Of a stretch of 64,000 nucleotides of DNA, positions 41,309-54,480 are shown piece after piece; the first letter of the stretch is position 1; each line of letters begins with the position of its first letter. Source of the stretch: Basilea psittacipulmonis DSM 24701 (lineage in GTDB: Bacteria > Pseudomonadota > Gammaproteobacteria > Burkholderiales > Burkholderiaceae_B); assembly GCF_000743945.1 (NCBI RefSeq), contig NZ_CP009238.1, forward strand, positions 620,001 through 684,000, given 5' to 3'. The notes beneath the pieces were generated by a model that was given only the letters and a program-made list of their open reading frames with translations, made no database searches and had not been told where the DNA came from. The position numbers and the translations under genes are program-made.

Positions 41309-42775
41309 CTACATTAAAACGATATCAAATTGATCGGGAGAATAACTGGATTCCACTGAAAGGGTAATTGGTTTGCCAATTTCTTCAGAAACAAGTGCCA
41401 GATGCTCACTTTCTTCATCCAAAAGTAAATCAATGACGGGTTGAGAGGCAATGATTCTAAATTCTTTGGGGTGAAACTGTAGTGCTTCTCTTTGGATTTC
41501 ACGCATAATGTCATAACAGATGCTACGTGCGGTAAGGATGGAACCGCGTGCCTGACAGCATGGACAAGGCTCGCATAGCAATCGTTCTAATGATTCGCGA
41601 CTACGTTTTCTCGTTATTTCAACCAATCCCAATCGAGAAAAGTCACTGACCGTGGTCTTGTTTCGATCTTTTTTCAACGCTTGATTTAATCTTTCCAAAA
41701 CCATTGTTTTTTCTTTTTCACTTGTCATGTCGATAAAGTCAACAATAATAATGCCCCCTAAATTTCTAATTCTAAGTTGTTGGGCAATGGCTGTCACCGC
41801 TTCAATATTCGTTTTGAACATGACATCGTGATAGTCTTTGCTTTTTACATGGCCCCCTGTATTGACATCGATAGCGGTAAAGGCTTCAGTTTGATCAAAA
41901 ATTAAATAGCCACCTGATGGCAAATCTACGCGTCTAGATAAGGCACTTTGAATGTCTTTGTGAATGCCATAACGCTCAAAAATGGGGATATTGCCACTGT
42001 AAAAGTGAATTTTGTCTTTTATTTCGGGCATAAAATCATTTGCCCATTTTTGCATAGACTCGCAGACCGACTGATTATCCACCTCTATCGATTGGGTGTT
42101 TAAAGAAACTAAATCACGCAACACGCGATGAGGTAGGTCAAGTTCTGTGTGTACCAAACTGGGAACGGGTTGATGTAGGGCTTTGTTTTGTATATACGCC
42201 CACAATCTTTTTAAATAACGCATGTCATATAAAATTTCTTCGTCAGTGGCTTGTTCTGCGTTGGTTCGGACAATAAAACCGCCTTTCTCGGAAGGGTCTT
42301 TCAACTGAGTAATTCGCTCCCTTAGCATCTCTCTTGTGCTAACGTCTTCCATTCGTTGCGACACACCGATATGTTGGTTGTGAGGGGTATAAACTAAATA
42401 ACGTCCTGCTAAATTAATTTCGTTGCTGACTCTAGGGCCTTTGGTCCCCGTCCCATCTTTAAACACCTCTACTAATAAGGTTTGTCCTGGAAACAAAATT
42501 TTTTCAATGGGTGTTTTTTTGTTAGATAGGTGATAACGTTCAAAACGTGACTCAAGTAGGTCGGAGATATTGATAAACGCTGATTTTTCCTGACCAATAT
42601 CGATGAACGCAGACTGCATAGAGGGTAATACTCTAAGAACTTTTCCTAGATATATATTACTCACCAAGCCTTTTTGATTGGCTCGTTCATAATGCAGCTC
42701 ATGCGTGATTCCATCGTCTAACGCAGCGACACGTGTTTCATAAAAAGAGTGATTAATCAGGATTTTTTCGTTCAT
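41309..42775 (-). CDS. rng: ribonuclease G
   Basis: A 488-residue member of the RNase E/G family. An S1 domain is near residues 35-120 (IYLGKVLRVLPSMQSAFIDIG), the catalytic metal site is in AIDVNTGG and IIIVDFIDM, and the zinc link is CEPCPCC. It matures the 5' end of 16S rRNA and degrades some mRNAs. I start at MNEKILIN (42775); the first in-frame ATG at 42802 adds nine residues and lacks a ribosome site. It is close to and divergent from the rRNA operon. Confidence 0.95.
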   Translation of the reverse strand: MNEKILINHSFYETRVAALDDGITHELHYERANQKGLVSNIYLGKVLRVLPSMQSAFIDIGQEKSAFINISDLLESRFERYHLSNKKTPIEKILFPGQTLLVEVFKDGTGTKGPRVSNEINLAGRYLVYTPHNQHIGVSQRMEDVSTREMLRERITQLKDPSEKGGFIVRTNAEQATDEEILYDMRYLKRLWAYIQNKALHQPVPSLVHTELDLPHRVLRDLVSLNTQSIEVDNQSVCESMQKWANDFMPEIKDKIHFYSGNIPIFERYGIHKDIQSALSRRVDLPSGGYLIFDQTEAFTAIDVNTGGHVKSKDYHDVMFKTNIEAVTAIAQQLRIRNLGGIIIVDFIDMTSEKEKTMVLERLNQALKKDRNKTTVSDFSRLGLVEITRKRSRESLERLLCEPCPCCQARGSILTARSICYDIMREIQREALQFHPKEFRIIASQPVIDLLLDEESEHLALVSEEIGKPITLSVESSYSPDQFDIVLM

Positions 42776-43066
42776 AGAGATAAGTAAATGCGTCAATATC
42801 AAAGGTTAAGTATAGACGAGATTTGTTGAAATTTTACCAGTTTATTTTTTAAAGATTCAATGAGTGTGGAGAACGGGAAAAATAGTGGTTTGATGCCTTG
42901 ATGAGGGGGTGTTACGAAAAAGTGTAGCTGTTGGCATATCGTGTTGTGAGCTGGGTTTCAAAAAATATTTCCAAAAATAAAAAAAATGTGTATAATGCCA
43001 AGTCTGTTTGATTTTATTTTGTATCGACGATAAACAGTATCTAAAATACAACATAGAAAAAAATAG

Positions 43067-43096
43067 TTGACAACTGGAATTTTTCTCTTTTATAAT
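43067..43096 (+). promoter_or_regulatory. rRNA operon promoter
   Basis: TTGACA (43067) and TATAAT (43091) are separated by 18 bases, both matching the sigma-70 consensus exactly. A further TATAAT at 42991 may be a second, weaker promoter. The 558-base stretch between rng and 16S holds these and the leader. Confidence 0.85.
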
Positions 43097-43122
43097 TCTA
43101 GTCTTTCGCTTGATGAGCGAAT

Positions 43123-43135
43123 CTGTTCTTTAACA
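43123..43135 (+). promoter_or_regulatory. boxA antitermination element in the rRNA leader
   Basis: TGTTCTTTAACAA, near-identical to the bacterial rRNA boxA (TGCTCTTTAACA). The same element is repeated between tRNA-Ala and 23S. Confidence 0.85.
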
Positions 43136-43333
43136 ACGAAACAACCGATAAGCGTAGGCATGCTAGTGGTAGGGAGTGCGAGCTTCAAATAAGCTAGTGT
43201 GCTACGCGAATGACAGAAATAAACGAGTGAGGTTTATTGCTAGAGATAGTGATGAACACATTAGTTAATTTTTTTGAGTAGACGCTAGAAGTAGTGGTGC
43301 GGTAAGCGCCACGACCAAGAAATACAGAGATTA

Positions 43334-44874
<1,541 letters not shown>

Positions 44875-44953
44875 AAGATAGCATAAAGCGAGGCTTCTTA
44901 TCGATTATCGTGCCTACACTTATCGGTTGTTGGAAATGAACAGAAGGAATCTA

Positions 44954-45030
44954 GGGTCAGTAGCTCAGCAGGTTAGAGCACCGTCTTGATAAGGCGGGGG
45001 TCGATGGTTCGAGCCCATCTTGACCCACCA
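44954..45030 (+). tRNA. tRNA-Ile (anticodon GAT)
   Basis: Cloverleaf with acceptor GGGTCAG/TTGACCC, anticodon GAT in loop CTTGATAAG and encoded CCA. It lies in the 16S-23S spacer as usual. Confidence 0.96.
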
Positions 45031-45044
45031 AGTTAAGGTATCTT

Positions 45045-45120
45045 GGGGGATTAGCTCAGTTGGTAGAGCACCTGCTTTGCACGCAGGGGGTCGTCGGTTC
45101 GACTCCGTCATCCTCCACCA
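45045..45120 (+). tRNA. tRNA-Ala (anticodon TGC)
   Basis: Cloverleaf with acceptor GGGGGAT/ATCCTCC, anticodon TGC in TTTGCAC and encoded CCA, 14 bases after tRNA-Ile. Confidence 0.96.
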
Positions 45121-45266
45121 TTCTTGATAATGAGATATATCAGGGTTAAGTGGCGTTGAAAGTTACTTGACGATGATAAAAGAATTAGGTTATAATGCTT
45201 AGCTATTTTTTAATGGTGATGTGCGATTAAAAAGATAACTAACCATTATTTCTTATTGAAATAAAC

Positions 45267-45279
45267 TGTTCTTTAACAA
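45267..45279 (+). promoter_or_regulatory. boxA element before 23S
   Basis: TGTTCTTTAACAA, an exact second copy of the leader boxA, in the 415-base space between tRNA-Ala and 23S. The rest of that space holds the 5' arm of the 23S processing stem near 45524-45540. Confidence 0.82.
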
Positions 45280-45535
45280 TTAGGAAGAAGCACAACTAAA
45301 GTATTCAAGGGTTTCTAGTGTTTGAATGAACGCTAGAGACACGTTAAATGAAGACGGGTTGTGATTGCAAAATGAAGTTCTCGACGTCTTAGGTAGTAGC
45401 GATACTACAGAAGATGAAGAAAACGGCACAAACGCGAAACATGTAAGAGCACAATAGTGGATAAAAAGGCGCTATTGTGTGGTAGATAAGAAATTATTTA
45501 CCGAAGAAGTTTTCTATAACAAGATTAAGTTATAG

Positions 45536-48410
<2,875 letters not shown>

Positions 48411-48551
48411 ATAACTTAATGTTGTTCTTACATGGTTATATGTTCAACGTGCCGTAACAATGAATTAAGCTCATCTATCCCAATTCTCTTCATTACTGAA
48501 TCCTAGAAGATTTGTGCTTCTTCCTAAGTGTTAAAGACACTCACAGGCTTT

Positions 48552-48666
48552 TGCCTGACGACCATAGCAAGGTGGTCCCACGCCTTCCCATCCCGAACAG
48601 GACCGTGAAACACCTTAGCGCCGATGATAGTGGATGGACATCTGTGAAAGTAGGTCATCGTCAGGC
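48552..48666 (+). rRNA. rrf: 5S ribosomal RNA
   Basis: About 115 bases from TGCCTGACGACCATAGC to the complementary GTCATCGTCAGGC, with the conserved CCCATCCCGAAC block. Confidence 0.97.
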
Positions 48667-48677
48667 TCTCTATACAC

Positions 48678-48717
48678 AAACCCTCGTTGCTCACAGCAAC
48701 GGGGGTTTTTTGTTTTT
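48678..48717 (+). terminator. rRNA operon terminator
   Basis: AAACCCTCGTTGC pairs with GCAACGGGGGTTT (13 bp with one G-T pair) and is followed by T-runs. Confidence 0.94.
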
Positions 48718-48792
48718 ATGAACTGTTTGTATACAGGTACAGCCATTGATTTAGCTTCATGTCTTCAAAAAGTATTAGCGTATTTAAAATAA
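48718..48792 (+). pseudogene. cas9: relic of a second cas9, HNH-proximal segment
   Basis: Bases 48724-48753 match 51499-51528 inside the intact-length cas9 at 29 of 30 positions, and in the same reading frame. The translation CLYTGTAIDL corresponds to [10 protein letters not shown] just before the HNH domain of Cas9. Similarity then fades (shared L and K positions) and the frame stops at 48790-48792. It lies directly after the rRNA terminator. It is too short to function and is best explained as a remnant of a duplicated or replaced cas9. Confidence 0.78.
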
Positions 48793-49193
48793 ACGAGAGG
48801 ATATCCTTATCTTATCTGGTTACGGTCTTTTGCTCTAATCCTTTAAACTTGAATTAAGCAAGATTTCTTTTATTAGGCATAGATACTAGTTGAAGTTTAA
48901 AGAATATATGATTAATCAAGATGTTGTACAACTGTAAAGACTTGAAAAATTTTTTTATCATATAAATTGTTTAGATAGAAAAGCAGAGTAATATTAAAAG
49001 TTGTGAGAGAGTACACTATTAAATTTAAAGATAATCAACATAAACTAAGACAACTTTAGTATTCCTGCCTTATTGATTTCGTATTTTAGTTAATAGAGTA
49101 ATTTAAAGTTAAAGTAAAATGGAATTTGTTTTATAGATAGAGATTTATAGATACAGATACTAGTTTAAGTTTAAAGTAATAGCTTAATTGAAA
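48793..49193. other. AT-rich intergenic DNA with scattered repeat fragments
   Basis: About 400 bases without a gene. It contains one copy of TTAAGCAAGATTT (48854-48866), the motif that recurs in the neighbouring tandem repeat. The phrase AGATACTAGTTGAAGTTTAAAG near 48881 is echoed with small changes near 49157. It looks like decayed repeated DNA. Confidence 0.5.
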
Positions 49194-49401
49194 ATAAGCA
49201 AGATTTATCCCTCGTTAAGCAAGATTTTTATATTGCTGTAACTGCATGAAAATATCGAGATTAAATCTTATTAAGCACGATAGAGGTAAAAATAAGCACG
49301 ATTTACCTCTTGTTAAGCAAGATTTTTGTATAAGCACAACTATCTGAAATAGCGAGAGAAAATCTGATTAAGTACGATTGAGGTGAAAATAAGCAAGATT
49401 T
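49194..49401. repeat. ~97-bp tandem repeat next to the tracrRNA, two copies plus a partial third
   Basis: Units start at 49194, 49292 and 49389 with ATAAGCA(A/C)GATTT. Each full unit also contains TTAAGCAAGATTTTT, a middle ATCGAGA or GCGAGAG segment, AATCT-ATTAAG-ACGAT and ends GAGGT(A/G)AAA. The two full copies align over their whole length at roughly 75-80%. The block ends about 25 bases from the tracrRNA 3' end. Function is unknown. Confidence 0.8.
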
Positions 49402-49429
49402 TTTAAATTAATCTTGATAAACACTAAAA

Positions 49430-49547
49430 AAAGAGGGAGTAAATAAGACGATACCCCTAAATGATAAATCAAATAGGGGTAGAACGTCACGGTATTCCTT
49501 ACGGATTCCTTATTGTAGCAACGGCTCTCATCTCGTAATGCAACAAT
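49430..49547 (-). ncRNA. tracrRNA of the type II-C CRISPR system
   Basis: Read on the minus strand, the transcript starts near ATTGTTGCATTACGAGATGA, which pairs with the CRISPR repeat, then GAGCCGTTGCTACAATAAGG completes the anti-repeat with a bulge. It is followed by a small stem and a terminal hairpin TACCCCTA / TAGGGGTA, then TCGTCTTATTT. This layout closely parallels the Neisseria meningitidis tracrRNA. A run of seven T at 49426-49432 gives a plausible 3' end. It is divergent from cas9 and has its own promoter. Confidence 0.9.
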
Positions 49548-49553
49548 ACGATC

Positions 49554-49583
49554 ATTATAACAAAGATTTATTTTTAAAGTCAA
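49554..49583 (-). promoter_or_regulatory. tracrRNA promoter
   Basis: On the minus strand TTGACT (49583-49578) and TATAAT (49559-49554) are 18 bases apart. The predicted transcript start falls within a few bases of the anti-repeat. Confidence 0.88.
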
Positions 49584-49783
49584 TCCGTAAATCTTTGTAG
49601 TTTAAACTATATAGTGTGATATGATTGATTTTAATAGATTGATTAAAAAGTCGCAGTAACCGAAATAGATGATCTGATTGCAATAATTTTTAGGTAAATC
49701 AATTGGTTAATAAAAAGGCGATATTTTTATATTTCAAGCTTACTAAATGATTTTATTGATGTCATGAAAATGGAGGCGATGGC

Positions 49784-52700
49784 ATGAAGATTGATGAATT
49801 GGAAAAATATATGAACAAGTATCGTTATATTTTAGGTTTGGATTTAGGTATTGCCTCTGTTGGTTGGGCGTTGGTGTCTGTTAATGAAAACGAAGAGCCA
49901 ATAGGATTGCTAGATTGTGGGGTACGTACGTTTGAACGTGCTGAAGTCCCTAAAACAGGTGAATCTTTAGCTAAGGCAAGACGTGATGCGCGCGTATGCG
50001 TAGAAGAATTAGAAGGCGTGCTTTTCGTTTGTTAAGGTTACGTCGCTACTTAAAAAGAATTGGCTTATTAACGAAGCAAGATTTTGATGAACATGGCTTG
50101 ATTAAGGATTTACCGATTAATCCTTGGCAACTACGCGTATTAGGATTGGAACGTTCGCTTGCCCCTAAAGAATGGGCGGCCGTATTACTACATTTGGTGA
50201 AGCATCGAGGTTATTTATCACAACGAAAAAATGAAATCAACGACAAAGAATTAGGTAGATTGTTGGCTGGTGTCCAAGCTAATCACGATGAACTACAATC
50301 GAAAAAGTATCGGACAGCTGCTGAGTTGGCTCTCAATAAACTAGCCGTTGAAAGTGGTCATGTGCGTAATAAGGGAGGTGATTATTCACATACTTTTAGT
50401 CGATTGGATTTACAGGAAGAACTACACTTATTATTTGAAAAACAAAGAGCATTTGGAAACCCATGGACATCAATAGAATTTGAACAAAAAGTCGATGAGT
50501 TATTGATGAAACAACGAGGAGCATTGCAAGGTGAGGCAATACTCAAAATGCTGGGTAAGTGTATTTATGAAATTGATCAATATAAAGCAGCTAAGCATAC
50601 TTATTCAGCGGAACGTTTTGTTTGGTTGACGAAGTTAAATAATTTGCGCATTCAAGATAGTGGTGAAGAACGTGCTTTAACTGATGTTGAACGTCAAAAA
50701 CTTATTGATGAGCCATATAAAAAAGCAAAACTAACTTATGCTCAAGTACGCACATTATTAGATTTATCTGAAATCGCAAAATTCAAAGGGTTGCGTTACG
50801 GTTATCAACAGACAAATAAGGAGGTTGAAAGCAAAGAAACTTTGATGGAAATGAAAGCCTTTCATCAAATTCGTAAAGCATTAGAAAAAGCGGATTTAAA
50901 AGATGAATGGCAAAAAATTAGCTGTCAACCCGATCTATTAGATGATATTGGCACTGCCTTTTCATTATATAAAACAGATGAAGATATTACGAAGCAGTTA
51001 ACTGGTAAGTTATCTGAGAATGCTTTACAAGTGTTATTAACGGAATTGAATTTTGATGAATTTATTCAATTATCATTACTTGCTTTGCGTAAGATTTTGC
51101 CTTTGATGGAAAAAGGCCAACGCTATGATGAGGCTTGTAAAGCAGTGTATGGCGACCACTATGGTTATAAAAAACAAGAAAGTAACTTGTTGTTGCCTCA
51201 AATACCAGCGGATGAGATTCGTAATCCTGTGGTATTGAGAACGTTAACTCAATCACGAAAAGTCATTAATGAAATTATTCGACGATATGGTTCTCCACTG
51301 CGTATTCATATTGAAACGGGTAGAGAAGTAGGTAAGTCATATAAAGATAGAAGAGAAATTGAGAAACGACAAGAAGAAAATCGTAAAGAGAAAGAACGAG
51401 CTGTTGCAAGGTTTAAAGAGTGTTTCTCTAATTTTGTAGGTGAACCTAAAGCAATGGATATTTTGAAATTCAGATTATATGAACAACAACATGGTAAATG
51501 TTTGTATACAGGTACACCCATTGATTTAAATAGACTGCTTGAAAAGGGGTATGTAGAAGTCGATCATGCACTTCCTTTCTCACGTACATGGGACGACAGT
51601 TTGAATAATAAAGTACTGGTCTTGGGCACTGCAAACCAAAATAAACGTAACCAAACGCCTTATGAGTGGTTAGACGGTGCGAATGAAAGTGAACGTTGGC
51701 AACAGTTTGTTGGGAGAGTACAACATGCACGTTTTTCTTATGGCAAAAAACAAAAACTGTTAGCTAAGAAAATAGATGAAGAAGGATTTATTGAGCGTAA
51801 CCTCAACGACACAAGGTATGTAGCCCGTTTTTTATGTAATTTTATAAGCGATAATGTTCAGTTATTGGGCAAAGGAAAACGTAGAGTTTTTGCAAGTAAT
51901 GGCCAAATTACCAGCTTGTTGAGAGGTCGTTGGGGATTAAGTAAAGTCAGAGAAGAAAACGATCGACATCATGCTTTGGATGCGATTGTTGTGGCCTGCA
52001 CAACGGTCTCTATGCAAAAAAGAATTACGGATTTTGTGCGCCGCCAAGAGATGGATGTTTTTGTTGGTGAAATGATTGATAAGACAACGGGGGAAGTTAT
52101 CAAAATTCATTTCCCTGCTCCTTGGCCATTTTTCCGTCAAGATATCATGATTCGGGTCTTTGATGACAATCCTAGAGAAACTCTGGCGAAAGAACTACCC
52201 GATAGACCCGAAGCGATTCATGATTTAGTGACACCTTTATTTGTTTCGCGTGCACCTACTAGAAAAGTAACGGGACAGGGGCATTTAGAAACCATTCGTT
52301 CTGCAAAAAGATTGAATGAGCAACTTAGCGTGACGAAAATGCCATTAACGAAGTTAAAAACAAAAGATATCGAAAAAATAGTGGGTTACCCTCATCGAGA
52401 ACCTGCTTTGTATGAAGCTTTAAAAAACAGATTAGCTCAATTTAAAGATGACCCCGTAAAAGCTTTTGAACAACCCTTTTACAAGGTGGATGGAAAAGGA
52501 AATGCCACGACTACACAGGTAAAATCAGTTCGCATAGAAAATATTCAAAAATCAGGTGTTCTTGTTCGAGAAGGTAATGGCATTGCTGATAATGCCACTA
52601 TGGTACGTGTCGATGTATTTACGAAAGAAGGTAAGAATTATTTAGTTCCCGTTTATGCATGGCAAGTCGCGAAAGGGATTTTGCCGAATAAGGCTGTAAG

Positions 52701-53025
52701 GCAAGGAAAAGATGAAATGGAATGGGACGAGATGACGGAAGATTTTTCTTTTAAGTTTTCGTTATATCCTAATGATTTGATCAAGTTGACATATAAAAAT
52801 ATAACTTATTTTGCGTATAATGCTGGATTTGATAGAGCTACAGGAGCCATCACAGTTAAGGCACATGATAAATCTAGTGCTTTTGGTAAGAATGGACAAC
52901 AATCTGGAATAGGGGTTAAAACGCTCAAAGTTTTTGAAAAGTATTCTGTAGATGTCCTAGGTAAAATCATTCGTCCTTGCAAAAAAGAAAAACGACAAGA
53001 TTTTTCTAAAAAACGTAAGAAATAA
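49784..53025 (+). pseudogene. cas9: cas9, type II-C, with a single frameshift near residue 71
   Basis: Two overlapping frames, 49784-50035 and 49996-53025, together encode one Cas9 of about 1080 residues, the size of N. meningitidis Cas9. The first holds RuvC-I ([14 protein letters not shown], catalytic Asp20) up to LAKARRDAR. The second resumes with [16 protein letters not shown], the arginine-rich bridge helix, then RuvC-II (HIETGREVG), HNH ([16 protein letters not shown]) and RuvC-III ([13 protein letters not shown]). Adding one base near GCGCGCGTATGCG restores a frame that aligns residue for residue with the Neisseria protein. Either the gene is broken, or the base was lost in sequencing. 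The ribosome site GGAGG is strong. All other domains are intact, arguing for a recent change or an error. Confidence 0.88.
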
Positions 53026-53054
53026 CACGATAAAAAACAGAAACAAATAAAAAC

Positions 53055-53157
53055 AAGCTTCGAGTATGTGACTAGAAGCTTTGAAAGGTAGCCACCGTAT
53101 TACTACATACGGTGGTGTAGGGGATGGTTACTCTAGTGATTTATGATGATCTAGAGT
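53055..53157 (+). other. three successive hairpins between cas9 and cas1
   Basis: Hairpin 1: AAGCTTC/GAAGCTT (53055-53081). Hairpin 2: CCACCGTAT/ATACGGTGG, 9 bp with a 6-base loop (53092-53115). Hairpin 3: ACTCTAG/CTAGAGT (53130-53157). None is followed by a T-run. They lie in the 163-base gap before cas1 and could stabilise the cas9 mRNA or limit cas1-cas2 expression. Confidence 0.7.
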
Positions 53158-53188
53158 GGACCTTACTCGATGGAGGTAGGGAGATAAA

Positions 53189-54097
53189 ATGTGGCGAAGT
53201 GTCGTGATTAACCAAGCATCCAAATTATCGCTTTGGAAACAACAATTATACATTCAGCAAAAAGAAAATTATTTAGTGCCTTTAGAAGATGTTGCCGTCA
53301 TACTTATTGAGGCAAAAGAAGTGACTATTACTGCACCATTGTTGTCCGCAATTGCTGAGTATGGTATTACCTTATTGACTTGTGATCAACAATTTCTTCC
53401 TTGCGGTCAATGGTTACCTTTTTCTCAATACCATCGAAGTTTGAAGATATTGAATTTGCAGTTGAAAATGAGTGAGCCTCTTAAAAAACAACTTTGGCAG
53501 AAAATTGTTCAACAAAAAATAAAGAACCAAGCTTGGATACTCGATTATAGTGGACATGATATTGCTGCTCATCGATTAAATAAACTAGCCAATGAAGTGA
53601 AATCAGGAGATAAAGAATTAGCAGAAAGTCAGGCTGCTAGTATTTATTTTAAAGTGTTATTTAAAGAAGGATTTAATAGGAAAAATGAACATCCTGTTAA
53701 TGCTTATTTAAATTATGGATATACGATTTTACGCTCAGCTGTTGCCAGATCACTGACTCAATATGGTTTTTTGTCTATTATAGGTATTCATCATCGTAGT
53801 GAGTTAAATGCGTTTAATTTGGCAGATGACTTTATTGAACCTTTTAGACAGCTGGTGGATTTAGCGGTATATCATAAAATGATTGCTGAAGAAATTAACC
53901 TTTCGCTTAGTGTGCAAGACAGACATGAGCTTGTCAAACTTCTTAATTATGATATTAGAATAAATAATAAAAATTACAATGTATTAGCAGCAATTGATAA
54001 AACCATTCAATCTTTTCAAGCTTCAATGATACATAAAGATTCTTCTTTGTTGAAATTGCCTGAAATGGTTTGTTTAAAAGAGCATGCATATGAGTGA
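53189..54097 (+). CDS. cas1: CRISPR integrase Cas1, type II
   Basis: A 302-residue Cas1 starting MWRSVVINQ. The N-terminal beta domain ([20 protein letters not shown]) is followed by the helical integrase domain. Metal ligands can be placed at the glutamate-rich [14 protein letters not shown] region, the histidine in [13 protein letters not shown] and the glutamate/aspartate in [11 protein letters not shown]. With Cas2 it inserts new spacers. Intact, and its end overlaps cas2 by eight bases. Confidence 0.97.
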   Translation: MWRSVVINQASKLSLWKQQLYIQQKENYLVPLEDVAVILIEAKEVTITAPLLSAIAEYGITLLTCDQQFLPCGQWLPFSQYHRSLKILNLQLKMSEPLKKQLWQKIVQQKIKNQAWILDYSGHDIAAHRLNKLANEVKSGDKELAESQAASIYFKVLFKEGFNRKNEHPVNAYLNYGYTILRSAVARSLTQYGFLSIIGIHHRSELNAFNLADDFIEPFRQLVDLAVYHKMIAEEINLSLSVQDRHELVKLLNYDIRINNKNYNVLAAIDKTIQSFQASMIHKDSSLLKLPEMVCLKEHAYE

Positions 54098-54416
54098 GAC
54101 AAGATTTATGAGAATGATAGTGTTTTTTGATTTGCCTGTAACAACGGCAGAAAAAAGAAAAGCGGCTGGTCAATTTAGAAATTTTTTAATCAAAGATGGT
54201 TATCAAATGTTGCAACTCTCGGTGTATGCTAGGATTGTTAGAGGAAGAGAAGCGTTGCAAAAACACCACATGCGATTAAAAAAAGCACTGCCAAAAGAGG
54301 GATCTATACGTTGTTTAGAAGTCACAGAAAAGCAATTTTCCAGTATGTTATTGCTTTTAGGGGAGGGAAAAGTTCAAGAAAAAAAGGTAAATATGAATCA
54401 ATTATTATTGTTTTAA
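54090..54416 (+). CDS. cas2: CRISPR-associated Cas2
   Basis: A 108-residue Cas2 beginning [16 protein letters not shown], where the aspartate after the first beta strand is the conserved family residue. It forms the Cas1-Cas2 integration complex. I choose the ATG at 54090, which fits the family N-terminus; an ATG two codons upstream (54084) is also possible. Both overlap the cas1 stop codon, giving translational coupling. A degenerate copy of its 3' part lies at 1620-1820. Confidence 0.96.
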   Translation: MSETRFMRMIVFFDLPVTTAEKRKAAGQFRNFLIKDGYQMLQLSVYARIVRGREALQKHHMRLKKALPKEGSIRCLEVTEKQFSSMLLLLGEGKVQEKKVNMNQLLLF

Positions 54417-54440
54417 ACAGTTTTTTTGAACTGATGAAAT

Positions 54441-54474
54441 GGCTGTAATGCCTGATAAATCAAGCATTACAGCC
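54441..54474. other. perfect 11-bp hairpin between cas2 and the CRISPR array
   Basis: GGCTGTAATGC pairs with GCATTACAGCC around a 12-base loop, seven bases before the first repeat. No T-run follows on either strand. It may end cas mRNA, stop crRNA transcripts arriving from the array, or be part of the leader. Confidence 0.75.
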
Positions 54475-54480
54475 GTCGGT

